Positions 18,466 to 26,705 are shown, counted from the stretch's first letter. The stretch is DNA of 64,000 bases from PALSA-1353 sp036267155 (GCA_036267155.1 DATAWP010000046.1:1-64000), one strand, 5' to 3'. Numbers and translations are program-made. Notes: generated from the sequence alone by a model not told the origin.

Positions 18466-18806
18466 CGCGAGTCATTATAGCTTCAAGAAAATACATTTTG
18501 GCCACAGATATAAATCAGATGAGCACAGATCAATCAGAATCCCAAAGGCAAATTCTTGATTTTGTTTTCAACTGTGTGCATCTGATTTATATCTGTGGCT
18601 AAAACTCTTCGTGTTTGTTTTCTCTTGATTCCGAGTTGCATCAAGCCGATAATGCGGTTTATGAACCATCGTTCGATCCGATTGATGGCGATGCGATTGG
18701 GATAGCCGCACTCGAGGTCCGCCCCGAGTGAGTCTATCCCGTGCGCAGCGTCTTCAGTCGAATCCGACGATGGTTTTTTTGTTGCCTCTCATTTGAAAGA
18801 TTTCCC
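18466..18806. other. Intergenic region between divergent genes
   Basis: Holds the long palindromic repeat at 18496-18604 and presumably the promoters of the acyl-CoA dehydrogenase (minus) and metG (plus). No protein gene is evident; the open frame leading into metG from 18741 gives an implausible N-terminus. Confidence 0.4.
18496..18604. repeat. Long inverted repeat (CCACAGAT family)
   Basis: The arms CCACAGATATAAATCAGATG and its exact complement form a perfect 20-bp core. The left arm extends over 18496-18530 and the right over 18571-18604 with few mismatches. The whole could fold into one hairpin of about 109 bases. The CCACAGAT...CACAGAT wording resembles intergenic repeats seen in several bacterial phyla. 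Confidence 0.75.
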
Positions 18807-20360
18807 ATGAGCAAGACCTTTTACATCACCACGCCGATTTATTATCCCAACGGCGAGCCGCACCTGGGGCACGTTTACACCACCATTGCCACCGATGCCC
18901 TGGCCCGCTTCCACAGGCTCAACGGTGAGCAAACCTTCTTCCTCACCGGCACCGACGAGCACGGAATCAAAATGGTCAAAACCGCCGCCGCGCAGAACAT
19001 TTCGCCGGGCGACCTCGCCGACCGCATGGTCGCGGTTTTCCAGAACTTCTGGAAAGAAATCGGCATCAGCAACGACGATTTCATCCGCACCACCGAGCCG
19101 CGGCATAAGACCGCGGTGCAGGAAATCATCCGCCGACTGCTGGCCAATGACGACATCTATCTCGGCAGCTACGAAGGCTGGTACGACGAGGGCCAGGAGG
19201 AATTCGTCACCGAAACGGACGCCAAGGCTCACGAATACAAATCCGCCATCAGCGGCCGGCCCCTGACGCGGTATTCCGAAAAAAGCTATTTCTTTCGCCT
19301 GAAAAAATACGTTCCGCGTCTGCTTGAGTACATCGAGCAGAACCCCGATTTCATCCAGCCGGTGATTCGCCGCAACGAGGTCCTCAGCAAATTGAAGCAG
19401 GGCGTGGAGGATTTCTCCATCAGCCGATCATCGCTGAAATGGGGCATTCCCCTGCCCAACGATCCCGAGCACGTCCTGTACGTCTGGATCGACGCCCTGA
19501 GCAACTACATCACCGCCCTGGGCTATGCCTCATCCGACCAAACCCTCTTCGAAAAATTCTGGCCCGCCAGCATTCACGTGATCGGGAAGGAAATCCTCTG
19601 GTTCCACACCGTCTATTGGCCCGCGATTTTGTTTTCTCTCAATCTCCCGCAACCCAAAAAAGTTTTTGCCCACGGCTGGTGGACCAGCGGCGGAAAGAAA
19701 ATGAGTAAGTCGATGGGCAATTTCATCGACCTGACGAAACTGCGCCAGGTGATCGGCACCTATTCGCTCGACGCGCTGCGATATTACCTGCTGCGCGCCG
19801 CCCCCTTCGGCAGCGATTTGGACTGGACCGACGCCGATTTCCTCAAATCCTTCAACGAGCTGAAAAACGTCGTCGGCAACTGCCTGAACCGCACGATCAA
19901 AATGATCGACCGCTACCGCGCCGGCGTCCTCCCAGCGCCCGGCGACCTGCAACAAATCGACCGCGACATTCTCGCTCACGGCGAAAAGTTGCCCTCCCAA
20001 CTCGCCGCCGCCTACGACCGCGTCGAGTTGCAGCAATGCGCCGAACTGCCCGTGCAATTGGCCAGGCTGACCAACGGCTACATCGACTCCACCGAGCCGT
20101 TCAAATTGGCCAAGGACCCCTCGCAGGCCAAGCGACTGGACACGGTCCTGAACGTGGCCGCACGCTCGATCCACAAATGCCTGATCGGCCTGCTCCCAAT
20201 CCTCCCGCAAAAAGCGGTCGAGGGATTGGCACAACTGAAAGTCGAAGCAGCCGGCAAGACATTGGCGTGGCTGTACGAGAACTCTCCCGCGGCCGGCACG
20301 AAGCTTGGCGATGCACAGCCGTTGTTTCCGAATGTCGTCGCGCCCGGAACCATCGTTTGA
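18807..20360 (+). CDS. metG: Methionyl-tRNA synthetase
   Basis: About 517 residues from ATG 18807; the upstream in-frame start at 18741 gives an implausible N-terminus. It charges tRNA-Met with methionine in the cytoplasm. Class I signatures are plain: HLGH at residues 19-22 and KMSKS at 298-302. The connective insert reads YEGWYDEGQEEFVTE and lacks the CxxC zinc knuckles, which fits the zinc-free subgroup. The C-terminal anticodon-binding helices are present, but the appended EMAP-like tRNA-binding domain is absent. It is a single cistron on the plus strand. Confidence 0.96.
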   Translation: MSKTFYITTPIYYPNGEPHLGHVYTTIATDALARFHRLNGEQTFFLTGTDEHGIKMVKTAAAQNISPGDLADRMVAVFQNFWKEIGISNDDFIRTTEPRHKTAVQEIIRRLLANDDIYLGSYEGWYDEGQEEFVTETDAKAHEYKSAISGRPLTRYSEKSYFFRLKKYVPRLLEYIEQNPDFIQPVIRRNEVLSKLKQGVEDFSISRSSLKWGIPLPNDPEHVLYVWIDALSNYITALGYASSDQTLFEKFWPASIHVIGKEILWFHTVYWPAILFSLNLPQPKKVFAHGWWTSGGKKMSKSMGNFIDLTKLRQVIGTYSLDALRYYLLRAAPFGSDLDWTDADFLKSFNELKNVVGNCLNRTIKMIDRYRAGVLPAPGDLQQIDRDILAHGEKLPSQLAAAYDRVELQQCAELPVQLARLTNGYIDSTEPFKLAKDPSQAKRLDTVLNVAARSIHKCLIGLLPILPQKAVEGLAQLKVEAAGKTLAWLYENSPAAGTKLGDAQPLFPNVVAPGTIV

Positions 20361-20464
20361 GCCCCCTCATTGACGTTCAAATCCCGTCTCCCTGTAGGTA
20401 ACGAGACAGAATCGAACGAGTGTGATAGTGTCCGGTGGGAACGGCCTGATCGTCCGGAGAAGGC

Positions 20465-21448
20465 ATGCGGTATCCATTTTGTTTGCAAGCGGCGAGCACG
20501 ATGATCCTACTCCTCTTTTGGTCATCGACGAGCGTCGCAAAGTCCCAGAGCGCGCCAGCCACGCAAACTAGCGCTCCGCAGCCCACATTCGTTGGATTTT
20601 ACATCAATGACATTTACGAATTGGACTTGAAAAGGTCTACCTATACAGCCGATTTTTACGTCTGGATGCGATGGCGAGGTGAGATCGACCCAAGTAGTAT
20701 CGAATTCCTCAACGGCAACCTAGATTTGAAGGAGCATCCGTATTACCTGGAAGCGGATGGCGCCAAGTACGTTTCCTACCATTGCCGCGGAACCTTCCAC
20801 ACCACGTTTGACTATCGTCGGTATCCACTGGATGACCATCAGTTGGTTATCGAGATGGAGGACGGAGATTACGAATCGGGACAGCTGCAATACGTTGTCG
20901 ACCGCGACAATATGAACGGACTGCCGGCGGCGACACTCGCCGGCTGGACCTGCGATCGACCACGATTTGAGGTTCGTGAGCACATATATGAAACCAATTT
21001 TGGAGACCCTTCGCAGCCGTTCGATAAAACGTCGGCTTATTCTCGCCTGTATTGTTCAATTCATATTTCGCGCCACAGTTTTTCGGTTTATATAAAGACA
21101 TTCCTGGCACTATTCATTTCAGTCGCGATCGCGTTCCTGTCCTTCGTGCTCAAGCCAAGCGAAACAGATCCGCGGTTCGGCGTCGGCGTGGCAGCAATCT
21201 TCGGCGCTGTAAGTTCGGAGATTGTTACGACGAGCAATCTGCCGGAAATGCCCTATTTGACTCTCGCTGACAAAATCCACCTTTTCAGTTTGTTCGTCAT
21301 CTTTCTGTCTCTGCTGCAATCGTGCGTTTCACTACGGCTGTTCCGACAGGGCAATTCCGCTCTTGCCACTCGCACCGATCGGATTTCGCTTTTTGCATTC
21401 CCGATCTTTTACGCAGCTATCGTTTCATTGTTGACGTTCGTTCACTGA
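20465..21448 (+). CDS. Pentameric ligand-gated ion channel (Cys-loop receptor) homologue
   Basis: A 327-residue membrane protein; the ATG follows GGAGAAGGC. After a signal peptide (1-25), the beta-rich extracellular domain (40-205) carries the hallmark loop FDYRRYPLDDHQLVIEMED (115-133), matching the Cys-loop region of bacterial channels such as GLIC and ELIC, which also lack the disulfide. Four helices follow: M1 (about 208-229), pore-lining M2 (FGVGVAAIFGAVSSEIVTT, 238-256), M3 (270-292) and M4 (305-326). The M2-M3 linker, LPEMPYLTLADK, has the conserved Pro and Tyr. It would form a homopentamer gated by an unknown ligand or pH. It is convergent with the next gene. Confidence 0.88.
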   Translation: MRYPFCLQAASTMILLLFWSSTSVAKSQSAPATQTSAPQPTFVGFYINDIYELDLKRSTYTADFYVWMRWRGEIDPSSIEFLNGNLDLKEHPYYLEADGAKYVSYHCRGTFHTTFDYRRYPLDDHQLVIEMEDGDYESGQLQYVVDRDNMNGLPAATLAGWTCDRPRFEVREHIYETNFGDPSQPFDKTSAYSRLYCSIHISRHSFSVYIKTFLALFISVAIAFLSFVLKPSETDPRFGVGVAAIFGAVSSEIVTTSNLPEMPYLTLADKIHLFSLFVIFLSLLQSCVSLRLFRQGNSALATRTDRISLFAFPIFYAAIVSLLTFVH

Positions 21449-21505
21449 CAAAGATATGGGCGCGCGTCCACCGGCGTTCCAAGTCAGCTTCTCCGTGTTC
21501 ATATC

Positions 21506-22363
21506 TTAGGGAGTGCTCTGTCCCAAAGTAGGGGAACTGTCGCATGACGGCGTCACGACAGCGGATTCAGAGGCAGGGACAACCTTCTCCGTAACTTCGG
21601 GCGGCGCTTGAATGGCCGTTTTGCTACGTGAGTTGCGCGATGCCATTCGATTGACGCGCCGGACGGCTGTTTCTGCCTCTGGACCCTCCACGGTTTCGCG
21701 CTTGATTACTTCGCTACGAAGCACTTTGAGGATTTCCTCATCCCCCACCAAAACATCCACCACGCGCCTAAGCTCGCGACGAATTGCGCCGACGATATTG
21801 TCGTTGTTCAGTATCAATGCAGAGAGTAGGTATCGGCTGGTGGCATCTTGTCGGTCTCGCAACTCGTCTTGCACCCCCTTGACAAACCCTTCTTTCATGA
21901 ACGGGGCCAAGCATTCCGTGCAATCGTCTCTCTTCAAATCCAATGTAGTTAGGTCCACCTCTATGAGCAGTCGCTTGTCGATCGGCTTCGCAAACAAAAC
22001 TTGATAAAGCCGCCAAACAGAACCATTGGTCAGTACAACCCAGACAACCCCTTCGTTTGCAGCGTAGTCAATCGCCTGTTTGACGTGTCGATCATCTAAG
22101 GTCGTACCGGCTGATTTTACTTCTGCAAGCTCGATGATCTTTTTTTCGATGCTGACCGCGAGATCACAATAAGTACCACGAATCGTATGCTCGCTGGTTA
22201 CTTCTGTGTATTTATCAAATCCGAACACCTCTGCCATGACGTCCTTCACCAATGTCACGGTGTCAGCTTCAGACACATCTCGCGTTTTTTGTTGTTCAAT
22301 AATGGGCAAAAGCCGCTTGAGACCGGACACAGCTCGTTCTGCCGATCGCTTGGAAATTGCCAT
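21506..22363 (-). CDS. PD-(D/E)XK protein with HsdR N-terminal-like domain
   Basis: A 285-residue protein; GAGG precedes the ATG at 22363. Residues 35-150 match the N-terminal nuclease domain of type I restriction R subunits. The catalytic-type pattern is GTYCDLAVSIEKKIIELAEVKSAG, giving D...E-x-K, with a helix and Gln (DRHVKQAIDYA) downstream as in the PD-(D/E)XK fold. The remainder is helical and ends in a Ser/Pro-rich tail. No helicase, methylase or specificity gene is adjacent, so it is not a complete type I system. Similar stand-alone proteins are common and poorly characterised. A nuclease role is inferred. Confidence 0.75.
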   Translation of the reverse strand: MAISKRSAERAVSGLKRLLPIIEQQKTRDVSEADTVTLVKDVMAEVFGFDKYTEVTSEHTIRGTYCDLAVSIEKKIIELAEVKSAGTTLDDRHVKQAIDYAANEGVVWVVLTNGSVWRLYQVLFAKPIDKRLLIEVDLTTLDLKRDDCTECLAPFMKEGFVKGVQDELRDRQDATSRYLLSALILNNDNIVGAIRRELRRVVDVLVGDEEILKVLRSEVIKRETVEGPEAETAVRRVNRMASRNSRSKTAIQAPPEVTEKVVPASESAVVTPSCDSSPTLGQSTP

Positions 22364-22494
22364 GCTGAACCTCGCTTAGGTGAAGATGTCGGAAACCCAA
22401 TAGAAATTATGCCATTCATCAATCTGGTTCGTCAACCGGCTGCAAAAGCAGAAGGAATTTCCCGTCCAGCTTGTCGACGACTCGAACCGCGGCC

Positions 22495-22770
22495 TCAATC
22501 TCTCGCGTGACCGCTCCGCTTGCGGCGGCCCAATTTCTGCAATACCCATTGGCGGATCAGTTCAGCCTGGGAAACGCCTTTGGATTCGGCGAGCCGGCGA
22601 ACCGCTTTGGCGTCACGCGACTGTAAGTGCAGGCGAATTGAATCATCGCTGGAAAACGCGGGCTCGGTCACTTCCTCCAGCTCGTTTTCAAAGTCCGTCA
22701 GATCGTGCGTCTCCCAAAAACGGGCGAGCCGGCAAAATCGATTAGTTCGTGATAACTTGCTCGTTTTCAT
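22495..22770 (-). CDS. CopG-type ribbon-helix-helix antitoxin
   Basis: A 91-residue protein. The segment ARFWETHDLTDFENELEEV is characteristic of the CopG_antitoxin family, and SIRLHLQSRDAKAVRRLAESKGVSQAELIRQWVLQKL is a ribbon-helix-helix DNA-binding core. Such antitoxins bind a small toxin and repress their own promoter. It begins ten bases after the preceding antitoxin gene, making it the third gene of a brnT operon. A second antitoxin without its own toxin is unusual; it may be a remnant or may share BrnT. Confidence 0.75.
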   Translation of the reverse strand: MKTSKLSRTNRFCRLARFWETHDLTDFENELEEVTEPAFSSDDSIRLHLQSRDAKAVRRLAESKGVSQAELIRQWVLQKLGRRKRSGHARD

Positions 22771-22780
22771 CGCTCATGGG

Positions 22781-22981
22781 CTATTTCAGCATTTCCACAA
22801 CGCCCATCTGTGATCGCAGTATCGCATTGACAAGTTTTGTCAGATTTGCCCCCGCATGCCTGTTTTTACCGAGCAGTTTTTGCCGCACGTCATCATCGAG
22901 GTAGATGGGAACCTGCAACGTTTTTGCCGGCCGATACAGCCTGCCTTGGACGGCCTTGGAAAAGTCGTAGTGTTTTTTCAT
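22781..22981 (-). CDS. Antitoxin partner of BrnT
   Basis: A 66-residue protein starting MKKHYDFSKAVQGRLYRP, followed by VPIYLDDDVRQKLLGKNRHAGANLTKLVNAILRSQM, a short ribbon-helix-helix-like region. The opening KxYDFSKAxxGK pattern is frequent in antitoxins encoded directly after BrnT or RelE-type toxins. Its ATG overlaps the brnT stop (ATGA), so the two are translationally coupled. It probably neutralises BrnT and represses the operon. Not obviously the canonical BrnA. Confidence 0.75.
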   Translation of the reverse strand: MKKHYDFSKAVQGRLYRPAKTLQVPIYLDDDVRQKLLGKNRHAGANLTKLVNAILRSQMGVVEMLK

Positions 22982-23274
22982 CGCTTTCGCTCCAGGTACG
23001 TTGCCCGCTCGCGCTCATTGGCTCGGCGAGCGGAAATGATTCTCACGATTTCATCACCCGATTCGTCCAGCTCGGGCCACGTATGGATCACGACCAGGAC
23101 TCTACCCATCACCGATATTCCCATACTTGCCCAACGATCCTCCTGCTTGGAATGCTTCTCGTCGTGCACGGTCAAAATCGATTCGTCCGAAAAGATCGTG
23201 CACGCCTCTTCAAACGAAGCGCGATGCTTCCGCCGATTATCGGCCGCTTTATACCGGTCCCAGCGAAATCGCAT
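22978..23274 (-). CDS. brnT: BrnT-family toxin (ribonuclease)
   Basis: A 98-residue protein from ATG 23274 (MRFRWDRYKAADNRRKHRASFEEA), the standard BrnT opening FEWDxxKAxxNxxKHGVSFEEA. The end, RIISARRANERERATYLE, is also canonical (iRiISARkAtrrEr..Y). BrnT of type II toxin-antitoxin systems is a RelE-fold ribonuclease that blocks translation under stress. The frame stays open upstream into the wreck of another antitoxin gene (to 23397), but the family start is clear. It overlaps the antitoxin gene by four bases. Confidence 0.88.
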   Translation of the reverse strand: MRFRWDRYKAADNRRKHRASFEEACTIFSDESILTVHDEKHSKQEDRWASMGISVMGRVLVVIHTWPELDESGDEIVRIISARRANERERATYLERKR

Positions 23275-23355
23275 CGGTAAGTTCCATAACTCCTGACCAG
23301 GAAACACATCGTATAGGCGAGCCGAATGCGGATCAATCTGTATAAAAATTCGGGA

Positions 23356-23685
23356 CGCTCTTCTCCGCATCACGAGGCGCAATCCTCCGGCGACCATTTG
23401 CGATCGTTTCAGATGATTTGCCCGCGCGAAGGCGTCGACTTGCTGGAGCAGTCAGCGCTCGATGCTGACGGGGACGATCGCCGCGCCTTGGCCGATTCTG
23501 GGCCGACCGAGGGCGCGCTTGACGGCCTTCCACCGTTTACGTTCTGCCGGCGTGAGCGCCCGGCCGGGCAGGCCCCGGCCGAGATCTTCCTTCTCGAAGG
23601 GCGCGACTTCCGCCGCCCTCTCGGCATCGGAAAGAGCCAGGAATCTCTCGATGGGCGTCTTTTTACTCGTCTTTTTCATAAGCAC
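23356..23685 (-). pseudogene. Antitoxin-like ribbon-helix-helix gene broken by an in-frame TGA
   Basis: The frame from 23685 reads 77 residues (RFLALSDAERAAEV... GRPRIGQGAAIVPVSIER) and then meets TGA at 23452-23454. Beyond it, in the same frame, LLQQVDAFARANHLKRSQMVAGGLRLVMRR completes a typical ribbon-helix-helix antitoxin (VSIERxLLxxVDAFA...KRSQ). One codon therefore splits a recognisable gene. With no stop after it, the frame continues into brnT. It may be a nonsense-mutated ancestor of the local toxin-antitoxin operon, or a sequencing error at that codon. Confidence 0.6.
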
Positions 23686-23705
23686 AGCATAACAAAGACG
23701 AGTTC

Positions 23706-23773
23706 AGGCAGAGGCGCCGAGGCGCAGAGGGTGAAAAGGAATAAAATCTCTGCGCCTTTGCGCCTCCGCGTGA
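23706..23773. repeat. Imperfect inverted repeat (CGCAGAG family)
   Basis: GGCAGAGGCGCCGAGGCGCAGAG faces TCTGCGCCTTTGCGCCTCCGC across a short AT-rich loop, with roughly three quarters of positions pairing. It lies between the antitoxin remnant and tag. The wording resembles the repeat at 49518-49610, so both appear to belong to one dispersed family. Confidence 0.55.
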
Positions 23774-23843
23774 GATTTCCTGCATTTTGGGACATACGGA
23801 ATCCGTGGATATTCAGAACCGGTTTGTTTTATGATTCGCGGCC

Positions 23844-24434
23844 ATGCCAATGACCACATCCAAGAAAACGGTGCATCGCTGTTCCTGGGCGGAGAACGAT
23901 CCGCTCATGCAAGCTTACCACGATGAAGAATGGGGCGTGCCGGAGTACGACAGCCGGGCGCTTTGGGAAAAACTGATGCTCGATGGATTTCAGGCGGGGC
24001 TTTCCTGGAGCATCATTCTCCGAAAGCGCGACGCATTTCGTAAGGCGTTCAAGAACTTCGATCCGGAAGCGGTCGCGCGCTTTCGTGAAGCGGATGTGGT
24101 GCGGCTCCTGAAAAATCCCGGCATCGTTCGATCCCGCGCCAAGATCGAGGCGACCATCGGCGGCGCTCGCGCCTATCTCGCGATGCAAGCCGCGGGAGAG
24201 GAGTTTTCGAACTTCGTCTGGAACTGGGTGGGCGGGAAGCCGATTCAGAACAGCGGCGATGTGCCCGCCAAGACTCCGCTCTCCGAAGAGATATCCAAGG
24301 CGCTGAAGAAGCGAGGATTCAAATTCGTCGGCCCTGTCATCGTCTATGCATGGATGCAGGCGGTCGGAATCGTCAACGATCACGCGGCCAACTGCTTTCG
24401 GAGGAAGACGGTTCGGACCAATCGCCGGCATTAG
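23844..24434 (+). CDS. tag: DNA-3-methyladenine glycosylase I
   Basis: A 196-residue base-excision-repair enzyme that removes 3-methyladenine from alkylated DNA. The opening HRCSWAENDPLMQAYHDEEWGVPEYD is a clear Tag signature. Zinc ligands are C13, H26, H180 and C184 (NDHAANC). The helix-hairpin-helix-like core LMLDGFQAGLSWSIILRKRDAFRKAF is intact. Length matches the family (about 190). No ribosome site is obvious before ATG 23844; ATG 23850 is an alternative. It stands alone on the plus strand. Confidence 0.95.
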   Translation: MPMTTSKKTVHRCSWAENDPLMQAYHDEEWGVPEYDSRALWEKLMLDGFQAGLSWSIILRKRDAFRKAFKNFDPEAVARFREADVVRLLKNPGIVRSRAKIEATIGGARAYLAMQAAGEEFSNFVWNWVGGKPIQNSGDVPAKTPLSEEISKALKKRGFKFVGPVIVYAWMQAVGIVNDHAANCFRRKTVRTNRRH

Positions 24435-24438
24435 CGAG

Positions 24439-24469
24439 AAAAAACCCGGTGTGTCGGTCACGCCGGGTT
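24439..24469 (-). terminator. Terminator of the small basic protein gene
   Basis: AACCCGGTGTG (24443-24453) pairs with CACGCCGGGTT (24459-24469) with one mismatch, loop TCGGT. On the minus strand six T residues follow (24444-24439), so it acts on minus transcripts, probably from the gene ending at 24585. It overlaps the region just after tag on the other strand. Confidence 0.65.
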
Positions 24470-24584
24470 CCAATCAAGCAGCGCTGATTCCCAACGCTGC
24501 TTGCTAATGCGACAGATGCGCCCACACGCCCTCGGCGGCCCCGGCCGCCTGGGTCTGGGCGATGTGAATGTTCTCGGCTCAATT

Positions 24585-24881
24585 TCAGGACCGAGCGCGT
24601 GTTCGGGCGGCTTTGCGGGCCGACGCCCTGCGGGCGCTGGCCGGCCGCGATGCCGATGCACGGCCGCCGAGGCGTCCGCCCTTGTGATAGGACGAATGAT
24701 CCTCGGAGCGTCCGCGGCCCGAGCCGCTTCGCTTGCCGCCGTGCGTGCTCTTGTTCACCGTGGCCCAGGCGCGCCGCTCCGACTCCTTTTTGCCTAAGCC
24801 GCGTTTTTCGTAGCCTTCCTCAATATGTTCCGCTTGCCGTTTTTGTTTGTTCGAATAGGACGATTTGTCGCCACGAGGCAT
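24585..24881 (-). CDS. Small basic protein of the 'plasmid stabilization' type
   Basis: A 98-residue protein starting MPRGDKSSYSNKQKRQAEHIEEGYEKRG, preceded by a near-ideal GAGGAGGAATTC ribosome site. The frame is open far upstream, but that part is not protein-like. The KQKRQAEHIEEGYEKRGxxKKESERRAWATVNK block recurs in many bacteria under the label plasmid stabilization protein, without proven function. The C-terminal half is Arg/Ser/Ala-rich (ASASRPASARRASARKAARTRARS) and resembles histone-H1-like tails, so DNA binding is possible. Confidence 0.7.
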   Translation of the reverse strand: MPRGDKSSYSNKQKRQAEHIEEGYEKRGLGKKESERRAWATVNKSTHGGKRSGSGRGRSEDHSSYHKGGRLGGRASASRPASARRASARKAARTRARS

Positions 24882-25200
24882 GAATTCCTCCTCGGACGGA
24901 ATATCCGTCCAAAAGCAAAACACGTCGGATGCGACGGGACACTTTGTCACAAATTCGCCGTCCGACCTTGTCGCCATTACGAAATGCAAGCGGCGCGCCA
25001 GCCGGATCGCCGGTGGACGGGATATAAATCGGTGGATCAATCCGTTGGAGTTTTTCGACAGTGCCGGGCAGTGTCGACCCGGACCGGGGCGACACGCCCG
25101 GCTCTGTGGTTGAATCACCGTCCCGTCTTCGATGGCCGGTCTTCATCGGCCCTGCCGAGAGAGCGCGGGCGACAGGCGGGCACGACTTGGTTAGAATTCG
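24882..25200. other. Intergenic region without a gene
   Basis: Separates the divergent small basic protein gene and the tetrapyrrole operon. It contains the GC-rich repeat at 25082-25107 and presumably both promoters. I see no protein gene; the open frames here are low-complexity. Confidence 0.35.
25082..25107. repeat. Short GC-rich dispersed repeat, copy 1
   Basis: GACCGGGGCGACACGCCC followed by GGCTCTGT closely matches 31107-31133, with the same order and few changes. Each copy lies in an intergenic gap. Confidence 0.4.
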
Positions 25201-25866
25201 ATGCCCGTGTCGCATCTTTACCCGATATTTCTGGATGTTTCGCAGCGCCGAGTGGTGATCGTCGGCGGCGGAGCCGTCGCGGCTCGCAAAGCGGCGGGAA
25301 TCCTCGCGGCGGGGGCCAAATCCGTCCGGGCCGTGGCTCCAAAGTTCGTTCGGGAATTTCCGAAGGAATTCCAGAAAAAGCTCGCCAATTTCGAGCCGGC
25401 CGATCTGGACGGCGCGGAACTGGTTTTTGCGGCGACCGATTCGGCGGTGGTGAACGACGCCGTGGTGGCCGAGGCCCGCAAACGCGGGATTTGGGTGCAG
25501 CGGGGCGATGAGCAGGAGGATGAGCCGGGCGATTTTATTATCCCCGCGATTCTGCGGTGCGGACCGATTACCGTGGCGGTGTCGGCCAGCGGGTCGCCGG
25601 CGCTGGCGGCGGGGCTGAGAGATCGGCTCGCGGGGGGCGTGACCGATGAGTGGGTGAAGTTGGCGGAGGCGATGAAGCAGCTTCGGCCGAAGATCAAAAG
25701 CAGCGGGTTGCCGATCTCGCGGCGGCGAGAGATTTTCCGCGCGCTGGCAACGCCCGACGCCGCGGTGGCCCTGGAGTCCGGCGGGATGCATGGGCTGCGT
25801 AAATGGCTGCGGGGGAAATTTGCCGATCTTCCGGAGTTCCAATCCGAGGCGGGAGGAGTTGGATGA
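25201..25866 (+). CDS. Precorrin-2 dehydrogenase / siroheme synthase NAD-binding protein
   Basis: A 221-residue protein of the Met8/SirC/CysG N-terminal family, which oxidises precorrin-2 to sirohydrochlorin with NAD and may insert iron to form siroheme. The Rossmann loop VVIVGGGAVAARKAAGILAAGA is at residues 18-39. ATDSAVVNDAV and DEPGDFIIPAILRCGPITVAVSASGSPALAAGLRDRL are the family core. The SAM-dependent uroporphyrinogen methyltransferase part of CysG is absent. It opens a tetrapyrrole operon: the next start overlaps its stop as ATGA, followed by hemA, the arrangement seen in several Gram-positives and planctomycetes. Confidence 0.9.
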   Translation: MPVSHLYPIFLDVSQRRVVIVGGGAVAARKAAGILAAGAKSVRAVAPKFVREFPKEFQKKLANFEPADLDGAELVFAATDSAVVNDAVVAEARKRGIWVQRGDEQEDEPGDFIIPAILRCGPITVAVSASGSPALAAGLRDRLAGGVTDEWVKLAEAMKQLRPKIKSSGLPISRRREIFRALATPDAAVALESGGMHGLRKWLRGKFADLPEFQSEAGGVG

Positions 25867-26705
25867 CCGCTCCGATGCCTCCGAATGCCGGTCAGTTTGC
25901 GCTGTTGTCGGGCGCGATCGGCCTGTTCGTGCTGGGCGGCGCAATCTCCGTAGCCCGATTATGGAGACCCACCAACTCCCTGCGCCTGGCGGCCAAGTCG
26001 ATGGCATATTTCGGAATTTGCCTGGCGCTGGGCGCATTGATCTGGCACTGCTGGCGACGGGGAAGCTGGCTTCCTCTGGAGGATAATTTTGAAGCCCTGG
26101 TGGCGTTGGCGATTATGCTGGCGGGGTTCACGCTGTACGTCCAGCGCGCCAGGCCGATTCCGGGGTTGGATTGGTTTCTGATGCCGATCGTGATTGTGAT
26201 GCTGCTCTGGGCGGGTTTGTTCGGCAAAATCAAACCGCGTGCGACCAAGCCGGACGAACTGTGGAACCTGGCGCATCGGCTAAGCAGTTTTACCGGCGTG
26301 GCGGCGTTCGGGGTGGCGGCCGGCGTCGGAACGATGTATCTCCTCGCCAGCGCCAAGCTCCGGCGCAAAGCCGCCATCAGCTCGGCGCCGATGGGGAGTC
26401 TGGAACGGTTGGAAAACCTGACGCATTGGGCCTTAAGCTTTGGTTTTGCTCTCCTGACCGTCGGAATTATCACGGGGCTGGTCAAGATTCTGGAAAAAGG
26501 CGGTAACACGCAGCTGGGGCCGCACTGGATGACCAGCCCCAAGGTGATTCTGGCATTTACGGGCTGGGTGGTGTATGCGATTGCCCTGCACACGCCGATC
26601 ACCCCGGCGGTCAGGGGCCGGAAATCGGCGATGCTCAGCATCGTGGGATTCGCGCTGATGATCGCGACGATGCTGGCGGTATTGTGTATGCCCAATGGGC
26701 GGTAG
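25863..26705 (+). CDS. hemX: HemX/CcsA-like membrane protein
   Basis: About 280 residues from ATG 25863, overlapping the previous stop (ATGA). There are eight or so membrane helices. The motif KPDELWNLAHRLSSFTGVAAFGVAAGVG and GPHWMTSPKVILAFTGWVVYAIALH place it in the cytochrome c assembly (CcsA/HemX/YpjD) superfamily, with His residues that could contact heme. In Bacillus, HemX lies next to hemA and lowers glutamyl-tRNA reductase level; the same neighbour is found here six bases downstream. A true CcsA is encoded separately at 33975, which supports the HemX reading. Confidence 0.8.
   Translation: MTAPMPPNAGQFALLSGAIGLFVLGGAISVARLWRPTNSLRLAAKSMAYFGICLALGALIWHCWRRGSWLPLEDNFEALVALAIMLAGFTLYVQRARPIPGLDWFLMPIVIVMLLWAGLFGKIKPRATKPDELWNLAHRLSSFTGVAAFGVAAGVGTMYLLASAKLRRKAAISSAPMGSLERLENLTHWALSFGFALLTVGIITGLVKILEKGGNTQLGPHWMTSPKVILAFTGWVVYAIALHTPITPAVRGRKSAMLSIVGFALMIATMLAVLCMPNGR

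Noticed and set aside
21506..23274. Type I restriction-modification system
   Set aside because: Only an HsdR-N-like domain is present; no helicase motor, HsdM or HsdS gene is adjacent.
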